Shown: piece after piece, positions 27,889 to 36,603 of the stretch
Position numbering within the stretch: the first letter of the stretch is position 1
How the letters are laid out: each line of letters opens with the position of its first letter
Source of the DNA: Prevotella sp. HJM029
Lineage (GTDB): Bacteria > Bacteroidota > Bacteroidia > Bacteroidales > Bacteroidaceae
Reading direction: 5' to 3'
NCBI RefSeq assembly: GCF_000599605.1
Contig: NZ_KK082672.1
Location: 138,242-191,066, forward strand
DNA: 52,825 nt
Position numbers and translations under genes: made by a program
Notes under the pieces: generated by a model
What the model saw: the letters and a program-made list of their open reading frames with translations, nothing else
Database searches by the model: none
Told to the model about the DNA's origin: nothing

Positions 27889-30419
27889 TGCAACATAAGT
27901 ATGTCTCTAAGCGTGCCGTTTTAGGTGCGACCCTGCTCGTTGTTTCGCTCGGCTTTTCGCTTTCTACGCAGGCTTTTCCTTTCTTTAAAAAGAAAAAGAA
28001 AGCCACGCCTATGGTGGTGAAAGATGCTTATACACGTGCTATTTCGGATGCCAAGACCGATTCGGCTAAGGGGTCTTTTATCTCGTTTTATCGCACAGAA
28101 GATAGGCTCTTGGTAGAGTTACCGCCCCAGACCTTGGGGCGCGACATGCTCATCGGCGCAACCATCTCATCCGTTTCCAATCCGCAGTTTGCCGAACTGG
28201 GATTTAACAATGGAGCGTTGACGCACATTCGCTTTATTGAAAAGGATAGTGCCATTGTGATGGAGGCGGTGAATTCTGAGATGATGGATGCGCTGCCAGG
28301 CAACACGCCAAAGCGTTCTGAAGAGCAGAACTATCGCAACCTCGATTTCTTTACGTTCCCCATCAAGGCGCGTAACAAGAAAACGGGAGGCATTCTCTTC
28401 GATGCTTCGTCGCTGTTCTTGCGCGAAAGCCGCTATTTCCCCGTCATCTCTAAGTCTGCAGGTCCATTTCGTGTGGATGCCGATTTAAAGGATAATCTGT
28501 CGCGTGTGACGGCAATGAAGGTGTTCGACACCAATGCCTGTGTGCAAATGGAACGCAATTACATCACCAACATGAGCGGTGGGAGTGGCAATGTGGCGGT
28601 GGGCAATTATCCCGTTTCTATTGGGGTGAACTTCACGTTGGCATTGCTGCCCGAGAAAGCTATGAAGCCTCGGTTGAGTGACACACGTGTGGGCATGTTC
28701 TTAACGCCGAAATCCATTGTCAACAATGGGCTTATTGAGCGGGTGAGTTTCATCAACCGTTGGCGCATAGAGCCTAAAGACACGGCCGCTTATTTCGCGG
28801 GGCAACTCACCGAACCCGTGAAACCCATCGTATATTATGTAGAAAACACCTTCCCAGCATTATGGAAGAAGGCCATTAAGGCTGGAATCTTGCGTTGGAA
28901 TAAGGCTTTCGAGTGCATTGGATTTAAGAATGTGATGCAGGTAAAGGATTTCCCTACCGACGACCCTTCATTCGATCCCGACAACTTTAAATATTCGTGC
29001 ATTCGCTATTTGCCGGTGGCTGTGGAGAATGCTATGGGACCTTCCTGGGTTGATCCGCGCACGGGCGAGATTGTCACGGCCACCGTATTGGTCTACAACG
29101 ATGTGGTGAACACCATTAACAACTGGCGCTTTGTGCAGACGGCGCAGCGCGACCCTGCTGCACGTGCCGTGACCCTGCCCGACAGTTTGATGGCCTCGAC
29201 GCTCGAATATATCATCGCACACGAGGTGGGTCACACACTCGGCTTCCCCCATAACATGGGAGCTTCGGCAGCATTTCCTACCGATTCGCTGCGGTCGGCT
29301 ACCTTCACACAGCAATATGGCACCACACCTTCCATCATGGATTATGCGCGTTTCAACTACGTAGCGCAGCCCACCGACAACGGCGTGGCAATGGAACCGC
29401 CCTTCCTTGGCGTCTATGATTACTATGCTTTGGAGTGGGCCTATCGCGTGTTCCCTCATTCCAAGAGCTACAAAGACGACATCGCGCCGCTCAACAAGCT
29501 CGTCGAAGCCCATGCCAACGACCCCATGTATCGTTATGGCATGCAGCAAACGGGCATCAAATATGACGATTCTTCTATCGAAGAAGATTTGGGCAACGAC
29601 CCTGTGAAGTCGAGCAATTATGGGTTGCAAAACCTCACCTACATCTTAAAACACTTTGATGAATGGATTCCCGACGGCGAAGACGGCACGCGCAAGGCCG
29701 AACTCTATCGTGCCATGGCCTCGCAATCTTATGGCTACATGCGCAACGTCTATGCCCACATCAGCGGCATCCATCTCTTGCAGTCGTCCGAATCGTCGGG
29801 TCTCCCGCGCTATCAGGTAGTGCCCAAAGTGCAACAACGCGCCGCAGCCTTGTGGATGTTGGACGAAGCTCGTCGCTTTGGCAAACGTGGAGTACCCGAA
29901 ATCGAACAGCGATTGCCGCAGCTCAACAACCATCCTTATAAAATGCTCGAGAGCGGTGTGCAAGAATATGCCCTCTCAGCCACGCCGCGTCTGGCGCTGA
30001 CCTATTACCTCGATTCCACGTCTTACTCGCCATTGGAATATTGCGACGACGTGTATCGAAACGTGTGGGCAAAGACGCTGGCGGGCGATGAGAACTTAGA
30101 CGAGATCGATCGTTCGCTGCAAAACATCTATGTGGAGAAGTTGCGCCAGAATGTTGACGAGGTGAAGCAAATCGGCAAGGTGCGCAGCCTGCAAACCAAC
30201 GCGCCCGATAGCGTGGCGTTCCTTAGCTTTGGTAGTGGGTATGGTGAGCCCGAATCAATGTGGACTGAGACCGTCGACCGCACTGCCGAATATATTTTCC
30301 ACTACGCGCAGCAGCTCAAACAGCTGTTGGAAGCGCGCATCGCCACCACCCGTTCGTCGGCCGTCAAAGCCCATTACGAATTGCTCTACGCCCGCGTGTT
30401 GCGCTATCTCAACAGTTAG
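27885..30419 (+). CDS. Exported zinc-dependent metalloprotease
   Basis: An 844-aa protease of the DUF5117/DUF4953 type with an N-terminal signal (to about residue 30, TQA) and a Lys-rich start of the mature chain. The metzincin-like site HEVGHTLGFPH supplies His446, His450 and His456 as zinc ligands and Glu447 as catalytic base; a Met-turn-like SIMDYARFNY follows about 35 residues later. Its start overlaps the stop of the upstream paralogue by 4 nt, so the two are translationally coupled and could be made in equal amount. As part of the SusCD operon it probably trims proteins or peptides at the envelope before uptake. Confidence 0.92.
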   Translation: MMQHKYVSKRAVLGATLLVVSLGFSLSTQAFPFFKKKKKATPMVVKDAYTRAISDAKTDSAKGSFISFYRTEDRLLVELPPQTLGRDMLIGATISSVSNPQFAELGFNNGALTHIRFIEKDSAIVMEAVNSEMMDALPGNTPKRSEEQNYRNLDFFTFPIKARNKKTGGILFDASSLFLRESRYFPVISKSAGPFRVDADLKDNLSRVTAMKVFDTNACVQMERNYITNMSGGSGNVAVGNYPVSIGVNFTLALLPEKAMKPRLSDTRVGMFLTPKSIVNNGLIERVSFINRWRIEPKDTAAYFAGQLTEPVKPIVYYVENTFPALWKKAIKAGILRWNKAFECIGFKNVMQVKDFPTDDPSFDPDNFKYSCIRYLPVAVENAMGPSWVDPRTGEIVTATVLVYNDVVNTINNWRFVQTAQRDPAARAVTLPDSLMASTLEYIIAHEVGHTLGFPHNMGASAAFPTDSLRSATFTQQYGTTPSIMDYARFNYVAQPTDNGVAMEPPFLGVYDYYALEWAYRVFPHSKSYKDDIAPLNKLVEAHANDPMYRYGMQQTGIKYDDSSIEEDLGNDPVKSSNYGLQNLTYILKHFDEWIPDGEDGTRKAELYRAMASQSYGYMRNVYAHISGIHLLQSSESSGLPRYQVVPKVQQRAAALWMLDEARRFGKRGVPEIEQRLPQLNNHPYKMLESGVQEYALSATPRLALTYYLDSTSYSPLEYCDDVYRNVWAKTLAGDENLDEIDRSLQNIYVEKLRQNVDEVKQIGKVRSLQTNAPDSVAFLSFGSGYGEPESMWTETVDRTAEYIFHYAQQLKQLLEARIATTRSSAVKAHYELLYARVLRYLNS

Positions 30420-30446
30420 TTGAGCGGCACGCTGGCGACAAAACCC

Positions 30447-30484
30447 ATGAGGGCGGGGATGCACAATAGCATCTTCGCCCTCAT
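30447..30484 (+). terminator. Hairpin after the metalloprotease operon
   Basis: A 16-bp stem (30447-30462 with 30469-30484) including two G-T pairs and a 6-nt loop, located between two convergent genes. The 3' flank lacks a good T-run on either strand, so termination strength is uncertain. Confidence 0.5.
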
Positions 30485-30599
30485 AGGTTAAGATAATGAG
30501 CGGTAAAAGCCACTTTAATGGCCAGCAATCCCGTAGCAGCACCTATTGCCGCCACATCTCCATGGTCGATGGAGGCGCAAGGAAGAAAGCGATGCGCGG

Positions 30600-31622
30600 T
30601 TATGTAGATGGCATCATGCCGTCTATCCCATCTATGGTTTTATGCTGTATGATGCCCCATTCGCCCCATTCGCGGTTCAAAAATCGTTTTGCAGCTTTCG
30701 GCAAATCGGCTCTCGCCACTTCCACCAATCGTTTGCGCACCCGCCTCACCCAAATGCAATCCGAATGGTCGTCGACACGCAATTCATAGTATTTCCGAGC
30801 ACCCGAGCCCACGCTCCGTCCCGTGTAGTGCAGATGCACAGCGGCTGTGCCCAGTTGTTTGGCTAAGTCGTCAAACATCGGTTCGAGCATTTCGCGCTGC
30901 TCCTCAACCTTTGCCGTCGCCGTTTTAACGCGATTCATTTTCCGCTGTTTGAGCAGCGCACGACGATTGTCAACCAATTGATTATAGCGCGAGATGAGCT
31001 GCGTGATGGTTTCCGAAGGCTCGAGAAGATCCAAGGCATCAATGGCGCGCAAGATAACCGCGATAGCCTTGTCGGTGTCCTGCCGAAGTTTTTTCATGTT
31101 AAACTGCTTTTTATCTTCCTTAAACCTGCGCATAAACGCCTCGTCAAACGCTTTGTTGCGGTTGGCAATGCGCTTCACAATCGTTTCGGCATGCAATGTT
31201 TTTAGGGCTTTCACAGCTTCGGGCTCAGCTAAATCGGTCACCAGATTGCTCAGCCCTCCCGTTTTCTTATCAAAATTCATACGCACAATTCCTGGATAGC
31301 GCGACATGATTTCGGTCAGCACCTTCGTAGCCTCTTGCTCGGCCACATCTTCACTGTGCTTTCCCATTTTCACCGCATGTTGCAAAGCCTTGTAACCATT
31401 CACACGGCGGTTGTCCAACTCGCGCAATGGCTCCTCCTTCACATTGGCCTTCTTGGGATTGAGCGCCTCATCTTCAGCAGCAAGCGCGCGTTCCAAAAAT
31501 GGCAGCCATTGCCCTAATTTCTCCACATTAGCCTCTTTTGCCATCGTCAAAAGGTGAAAAGCAAATTGATAATGCTCCAAGTTCTGGAGGTCACTCTTTC
31601 GTAAAGTCTTCAGCTCATTCAT
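30600..31622 (-). CDS. DUF6261-like protein of unknown function
   Basis: A 340-aa cytoplasmic protein, highly helical and rich in Lys, Arg and Glu, with no signal or membrane segment. The opening MNELKTLRKSDLQNLEHYQF and its overall plan resemble the Bacteroidota DUF6261 family; I am moderately sure of that. The frame extends to 31658, but ATG 31622 gives the family-like start. The middle (about 160-260) is likely coiled coil; the C-terminus has a short beta part (YYELRVDD). No partner gene is in the same direction. Function unknown. Confidence 0.7.
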   Translation of the reverse strand: MNELKTLRKSDLQNLEHYQFAFHLLTMAKEANVEKLGQWLPFLERALAAEDEALNPKKANVKEEPLRELDNRRVNGYKALQHAVKMGKHSEDVAEQEATKVLTEIMSRYPGIVRMNFDKKTGGLSNLVTDLAEPEAVKALKTLHAETIVKRIANRNKAFDEAFMRRFKEDKKQFNMKKLRQDTDKAIAVILRAIDALDLLEPSETITQLISRYNQLVDNRRALLKQRKMNRVKTATAKVEEQREMLEPMFDDLAKQLGTAAVHLHYTGRSVGSGARKYYELRVDDHSDCIWVRRVRKRLVEVARADLPKAAKRFLNREWGEWGIIQHKTIDGIDGMMPST

Positions 31623-31669
31623 TTGATTTAGATTTATTATCAATGTAATATTCTGCATAAGCAGCTATG

Positions 31670-31677
31670 CAAAAATA
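31670..31677 (-). promoter_or_regulatory. Possible -7 element for the DUF6261-like gene
   Basis: Read on the minus strand, TATTTTTG fits TAnnTTTG about 50 nt before the chosen start codon. No -33 box is seen. Confidence 0.35.
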
Positions 31678-31900
31678 TAGAATTTTCTAATAGGTGATAC
31701 TCGCGATGCCTACTTTTTTTTATTTTTTCCCATAATCACGCCCGTTCCTCATTCACAACCTATCATTTTCAATTCTTCCACCGCTGCAAAACAAGTATTA
31801 TGAACAACAATACTCATTATTTATAGGTACACCAGTACTATCATATTTTATTTTTTATCATCCACCATAGTATAATCATCTATTGCCTTTCGCTTTCAGC

Positions 31901-32397
31901 GTTCCGCACCTACAAATAGCACATTTCCTTTTGCTCTTGCTTGTTCCACACCTGCAAAACCACCATCGCTTTTTGCTTTTAGCGTTCCGCACTTGCAGAT
32001 AGCATATTTTCTTTTGCTCTTGCTTATTCCGCATCTGTAAACCTGTCATTGTATTTTGTTTTTAGCGTTCCGCACTTGCGGATAGCGTATTTACTTTTGC
32101 TTTCAGCGTTCCGCGCCTGTAGATAGCCCATTTCTTTTTTCTCTTGCTTATTCCGCACTTGCAAAACCACCATCTCTTTTTACTTTTAGCATTCCGCGCC
32201 TGTAGATAGCCCATTTCCTTTTACTCTTGCTTGTTCCACACCTGCAAAACCACAATCGCCTTTTGCTTTCAGTGTTCCGCGCATGCAAAACCACCATCGC
32301 ATTTTGCTTTTAGTGTTCTGCACTTGCAGATAGCTAATTTCTTTTATTTTTGCTTGTTCCGCATCTGTAGGTAATATGTTGCATTTCATTTTCTACG
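31901..32397. repeat. Tandem array 2: twelve 41-42 bp units
   Basis: Twelve units beginning with GTTCCGCA or close variants start at 31901, 31943, 31984, 32026, 32067, 32108, 32150, 32191, 32233, 32274, 32315 and 32356 (spacing 41 or 42). Two unit types are mixed: type A (GATAGC core, ends GCTT, mostly 42 nt) and type B (AAAACCACCATCGC core, ends TTAGC or similar, 41 nt), partly alternating as an 83-bp super-repeat. The second half of every unit is T-rich. I see no strong stem within a unit, unlike the other arrays. The array lies between divergent genes (DUF6261-like and a TonB receptor). Nothing else is visible in 31680-31900 or 32400-32580. Confidence 0.9.
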
Positions 32398-32581
32398 GTT
32401 TTATAGCTGCAGAATGGCTATTATAATCGCGTTTTGATTTATTGACGATTGCAACTGCAATTCCATTTCTATTTCGGGGTTTGCAATGGAGAGTTTTCTG
32501 TGGAAAAGGCTGTTGTGGCGGCTGGAGGTTGGCTAAATGCGGTGAAATTGTGGCGGAGAAGCGTGTCGCGCGTTGGGTTTT

Positions 32582-32597
32582 TACCTATTTTTAGGTA
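32582..32597. promoter_or_regulatory. Candidate operator in the TonB receptor promoter
   Basis: TACCTA-TTTT-TAGGTA, a perfect 6-bp inverted repeat, abuts the -33 TTG of the downstream promoter. Its place is right for a repressor site, for example a metal-responsive regulator, but I recognise no specific box. Confidence 0.45.
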
Positions 32598-32628
32598 TTG
32601 CGAGTTTTCTATGAACTTTCTACCTTTG
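32598..32628 (+). promoter_or_regulatory. Promoter of the metal-type TonB operon
   Basis: TTG (32598-32600), 20-nt gap, TACCTTTG (32621-32628). Matches the Bacteroidota consensus well. The receptor start is 96 nt downstream. Confidence 0.7.
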
Positions 32629-32724
32629 CAATACTTTTTTGCGCTGCGTGCCAAACCACGATGCGATGGGGCGGACGAAGCGGCCAAACATTAGTTATTT
32701 TTTTCATTAGAAACAATTTAAAAT

Positions 32725-35145
32725 ATGTTTTTCCTTTTACAATCAAAGATTAAATCTGCCTGTCGCTATCACGGTCTACTGCGATGGTTGGCGGCGGGGC
32801 TATGCCTGTGGATTGGGGTTGTGCTGGGCAGTGCGCATGGCTTTGTGGTGCATGTTGCTGCTGGCGATGACAACCCGCAAATGACATTTATTATTCAGAC
32901 GGCCAGCACGCACGAGCCTATTGTGGGGGCGACGGTGCAAAGCGATGGGGCGCTCTCGGGCGCGGCTACCAATGGCGATGGGCGCTGCACGCTGCGTTTC
33001 AAACAGGGCGTGGGGCAAACGAAAATCGAGGTGTCTTCGGTGGGATATAAGCGCGTGGTGCGCACGGTGACGGTTCGCAATGGGCAAACGCTGACGCTGT
33101 TGCTGCAGGAGGATGCCAAGATGCTCGACAATGTGGTGGTGACGGCGCAGAAACGCCACACCGATGTGCTGCAACAGTCGGCTACGATTGATGCTGAGGC
33201 GTTGGAGAAAGGTGGTGCCAATTCGTTGGCCAAGATGTTGGAGAGCATTCCCGGCGTGAGTTCCATCAGCACGGGCAACACCATTGCCAAGCCTGTGATT
33301 CAGGGCATGCATAGCAGTCGCATTTTGCTCATTAATAATGGTGTGCGTTTGGAGAGCCAGAGCTGGGGTGCCGACCATGCGCCCGAGTTGGATTATACGG
33401 GTTCGAGCATGGTGGAAGTGGTGAAAGGTGCCGAGTGCATTCGCTACGGCTTTGGTGCGATGGGTGGAATCGTGTTGATGAACGATGCGCCGCTGCCTTA
33501 TGGCTATCAGCGTGGCAAAGTGCGCGGCACGGTGAACCTTGGCTACGACACCAATGCGCGCGGCGTGAGTGGCAGTGGCAATGTGGAGATGGGCTATCGG
33601 CAGGTGGCGTTGCGCTTGCATGGTATGTACACGCGCGGCGGCGATTATCGCACGGCCGAATATTTGCTCAACAACACGGGCTACAACACCATTAGTTTGT
33701 CGGCCATGGCTGGCTGGCAAGGGCGCAAGCTTACGGCAACGCTCTTCTCGAGTATTTATTATCAGCGCAGTGGCATTTATTATGCGAGCAAAATATCTGA
33801 TTTAGATCAGTTGCTGAAGCGTTTTGAATATGGACGTCCCGATCCCGAGAGTTTCTTTCCGTTTTCCTATCGCATCAAACCGCCGTTTCAACAGTCGCAG
33901 CATGTGACGCTCAAGGGCGAGCTGAAATGGGCGCTCAGCAAGCAACATCAAGTGGATTTCACGCTGTCGTTTCAGGAGAATTTGCGACAAGAGTTTGAAA
34001 ATCGTAAAAAGGATCAGTGGAGTTGGATTCCCGTGCAGGATTTAATCCTCAAAACCTATAAGTTTGATGTGTTGTGGCATGCCAAATGGCGATTGTGGAA
34101 TATGTCGACCGAGGCGGGGGTGTCGAACACTTATCAAACCAATTTCAACTATCCCGGCACGAAGCAACCCGCCTTTGTGCCCAACTTTGCAGCGCTCTCG
34201 ATGGGTGGTTTCTTTCTGCACAAGGCGCAGTTTGGCAAGTTGCAATGTGCGCTGGGGGCACGCTATGATTTTCGTGTGATGTCGGTCAATGGCTATACGA
34301 GTTTGAGTAACTACACTTATTACGACGACTTTAAACTCTATAGCAACTTCACGGCGAGCTTGGCTGGGCATTATCAGTTTAACGAACAGTGGGACGTTCG
34401 GGCGAATGTGGGCTGGTCGTGGCGTCCACCCGATATCAACGAGCTTTATGCCATCGGTCTGCAGGACGGCTCTTATTGGGTGGTGGGCAACCGCCATTTG
34501 GCCAGTGAACGCGGCTATAAATCGGTCTTTGGCGCTCGCTATCGCACGCCATGGCTGTCGGTGGAGCCGAGTTTCTTTTATCAGCGCATCAACAGCTACA
34601 TCTACGACCACATTGGAACGGGAAAGGATCGCTTTCAGAACCGCCCGAGCGGGAAATATCCTAAGTTTATCTACGACCAAGACAACGTGAGGCTCTACGG
34701 CGGCGATGTGGAGGTGACGGTGAAGCCGCTGAACGATTTGACGTTTGTGGGCAAGGGCGAATGGACGTTTGCGCGCAATATCACACGCAATGATTGGCTC
34801 CCGTTTATGCCGTCGGATCGTTACGGCCTTTCGGGCAATTACGCACGTAGCTTTTCGAGTGGAAAGAAATATCGGGCATCGCTCTCGCTTTCGGGCATCT
34901 ATGTGACGAAGCAACGGCGTTTCGACCCCGATAAAGATTTGGTGAGCGACTCGCCTGCGGGCTATTTCTTATTGAACGGGACGCTTGACTTTTCGATAAA
35001 TTTCGCCCACAAAAGACAATGGAAAATCATGCTCGTGGGTGAGAACATGCTCAATGCCTTGTATAAAGAGTATACCGACCGCTTTCGTTATTATGCGCAC
35101 GAACGCGGCGTGAATTATTCGCTGCGCACCATTTATAAATTTTAA
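32725..35145 (+). CDS. TonB-dependent receptor, probable metal or metal-chelate uptake
   Basis: An 806-aa outer-membrane receptor. Signal-like hydrophobic stretch at about 19-46; CarboxypepD_reg-like domain at about 52-130; TonB-box-like NVVVTAQ at 136-142; plug at about 145-260; then the barrel, ending YSLRTIYKF. The plug segment VIQGMHSSRILLINNGVR and then SQSWGADHAPELD is the form seen in ZnuD-like and related metal-type receptors, where the DHA(P) loop is conserved. It heads an operon with three lipoproteins (gaps 11, 19 and 29 nt). The substrate (zinc, iron, copper or heme) cannot be read from sequence alone. Confidence 0.88.
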   Translation: MFFLLQSKIKSACRYHGLLRWLAAGLCLWIGVVLGSAHGFVVHVAAGDDNPQMTFIIQTASTHEPIVGATVQSDGALSGAATNGDGRCTLRFKQGVGQTKIEVSSVGYKRVVRTVTVRNGQTLTLLLQEDAKMLDNVVVTAQKRHTDVLQQSATIDAEALEKGGANSLAKMLESIPGVSSISTGNTIAKPVIQGMHSSRILLINNGVRLESQSWGADHAPELDYTGSSMVEVVKGAECIRYGFGAMGGIVLMNDAPLPYGYQRGKVRGTVNLGYDTNARGVSGSGNVEMGYRQVALRLHGMYTRGGDYRTAEYLLNNTGYNTISLSAMAGWQGRKLTATLFSSIYYQRSGIYYASKISDLDQLLKRFEYGRPDPESFFPFSYRIKPPFQQSQHVTLKGELKWALSKQHQVDFTLSFQENLRQEFENRKKDQWSWIPVQDLILKTYKFDVLWHAKWRLWNMSTEAGVSNTYQTNFNYPGTKQPAFVPNFAALSMGGFFLHKAQFGKLQCALGARYDFRVMSVNGYTSLSNYTYYDDFKLYSNFTASLAGHYQFNEQWDVRANVGWSWRPPDINELYAIGLQDGSYWVVGNRHLASERGYKSVFGARYRTPWLSVEPSFFYQRINSYIYDHIGTGKDRFQNRPSGKYPKFIYDQDNVRLYGGDVEVTVKPLNDLTFVGKGEWTFARNITRNDWLPFMPSDRYGLSGNYARSFSSGKKYRASLSLSGIYVTKQRRFDPDKDLVSDSPAGYFLLNGTLDFSINFAHKRQWKIMLVGENMLNALYKEYTDRFRYYAHERGVNYSLRTIYKF

Positions 35146-35156
35146 TTCGGAGCAAA

Positions 35157-36584
35157 ATGAAACAATTGTATATCTTCATTAGCGCGATGCTGCTCTTCGC
35201 GAGCTGTTCGAACGAGCGCGTGGACGACTTTTTTAAGCGAATTATCCAAGCGCCGCCCTCCTCAATAGAGCGCGATGTGAAAGGGCACGATCAAATTTAT
35301 GCTGTACACGCAATCCTGCGCATGGGCTATCGAGGAGGACTGGTTGGCGTGGGACCCAATGGCGATGACTCCGTGCGCGCTTATAACACCTATCATGTGA
35401 CGGGGGATAGCACGCTCGTCCCTATTCTGCAAGAGATTGACATTGCGCGCGACGATGACGGACAAATGGTCATCACTACCGCACGTAAGCAATTCGATGT
35501 CGTGGCATCTGACAAGATTTATTATGGGTTGGAACTGCGTTATTACGACCAGAATGGGCTACTCATCAACCATCAATTCTCGGGTTATCCCTATAAAAAG
35601 GATAAAGACGGGGTGAATATTCCTGATGAGGACAATGCCACACTTCTCGTCCATCAGCATTTCTTCACTGTCGGCAATGCCTCGCTTGATCAGCGGCAGG
35701 AAGACGATAAAGAAATCGTCCGCGGCATTCAATTGGCCTATCCGCGCACGTTAGAGCAGCCTTCCACCTATTATGACCGCTATACTTTTCGTGGCGAGGG
35801 CGCGCAAGCCGAGCCCGCATCAAAGTATTCGGCTGTGAATATCTTTGCACCAGCGCATTTCACATTGGGACAAAACCAAGTACGCTATGACGAAAACTTG
35901 TCGTGGGTGGCAATTGAACGATCGGGAAAGCCCGAAGCCATGTTACCTTATGTCGCGCCTGATGGGCAGAGCTACTCACTTTATCGCGCCATCGACATGA
36001 TGAAGTTGAATGCGCTCACACCCGAGATTTTCACCTACGACTACCGTGATACCGATCCCGTAGAGGAGGAATTGGGTAAAACATTCCTTGATGCCTACAA
36101 CGACGACTTCATCGACCCCGATACCGACGCACCGCGCCAACGCTATGGCGAGACGGTGGGCTTATTGCGACAAGGGAGAAGCTTAGAAGCTGGCGCGCCA
36201 TTCGACCGCTTAGGATTTAAGGGTATCATGCAGTTCAAGCAGGGCAGAATGGCGTTTCAGTTGCAAATCAAAATCTGCCATATCCTCAATAAGGGGCAAC
36301 AGCACGTAGGCGAAGCCGAGCGGCCAGCTAAATACTGCAATACGGAGAACAGCGAACACGACTATCTGTGGAACTTCAACCAATTGCAGGCCGGATGGGA
36401 TAGCTTCGACATCGATTACCCGCTGTCGGTGCGTATCTTGGCCGACACGCGCGACGGCGAGACGCAATGTTGTGCCGATATCAAGCGATTTTATCCGCAG
36501 GCCGATGCTCACGCGCTTTGGCGCATGCTCAATAATCCTGCGTCTTTTTTCACCCAATATAGACATCATCTTGTTTTAATGTAG
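35157..36584 (+). CDS. Surface lipoprotein of the metal-type TonB locus (paralogue 1)
   Basis: A 475-aa lipoprotein (lipobox FASC, Cys 17). I do not recognise a named domain. It shares a plan with the next gene product: an early segment with charged residues and His, a strand pair of the form L(R/Y)(Y/F)(Y/F)D(Q/K)(N/E)G-LL-N, an HQHFFTV / QIFFTV strand, TPE(I)F-TYDYRDT / TPKVFEYTYRDT, and (F/Y)D(R/Q)...GLKG or GFKG followed by a repeated strand. The two are therefore diverged duplicates. The middle contains NATLLVHQHFF with two His. Probably a ligand-capture protein for the receptor encoded 11 nt upstream. Confidence 0.75.
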   Translation: MKQLYIFISAMLLFASCSNERVDDFFKRIIQAPPSSIERDVKGHDQIYAVHAILRMGYRGGLVGVGPNGDDSVRAYNTYHVTGDSTLVPILQEIDIARDDDGQMVITTARKQFDVVASDKIYYGLELRYYDQNGLLINHQFSGYPYKKDKDGVNIPDEDNATLLVHQHFFTVGNASLDQRQEDDKEIVRGIQLAYPRTLEQPSTYYDRYTFRGEGAQAEPASKYSAVNIFAPAHFTLGQNQVRYDENLSWVAIERSGKPEAMLPYVAPDGQSYSLYRAIDMMKLNALTPEIFTYDYRDTDPVEEELGKTFLDAYNDDFIDPDTDAPRQRYGETVGLLRQGRSLEAGAPFDRLGFKGIMQFKQGRMAFQLQIKICHILNKGQQHVGEAERPAKYCNTENSEHDYLWNFNQLQAGWDSFDIDYPLSVRILADTRDGETQCCADIKRFYPQADAHALWRMLNNPASFFTQYRHHLVLM

Positions 36585-36603
36585 CACGAAAACAAAGCAA
36601 ACA

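Noticed and set aside
32186-32389. Minus-strand small gene in array 2
   Set aside because: It is a read-through of the tandem repeat, with no start context and no similarity outside the array.
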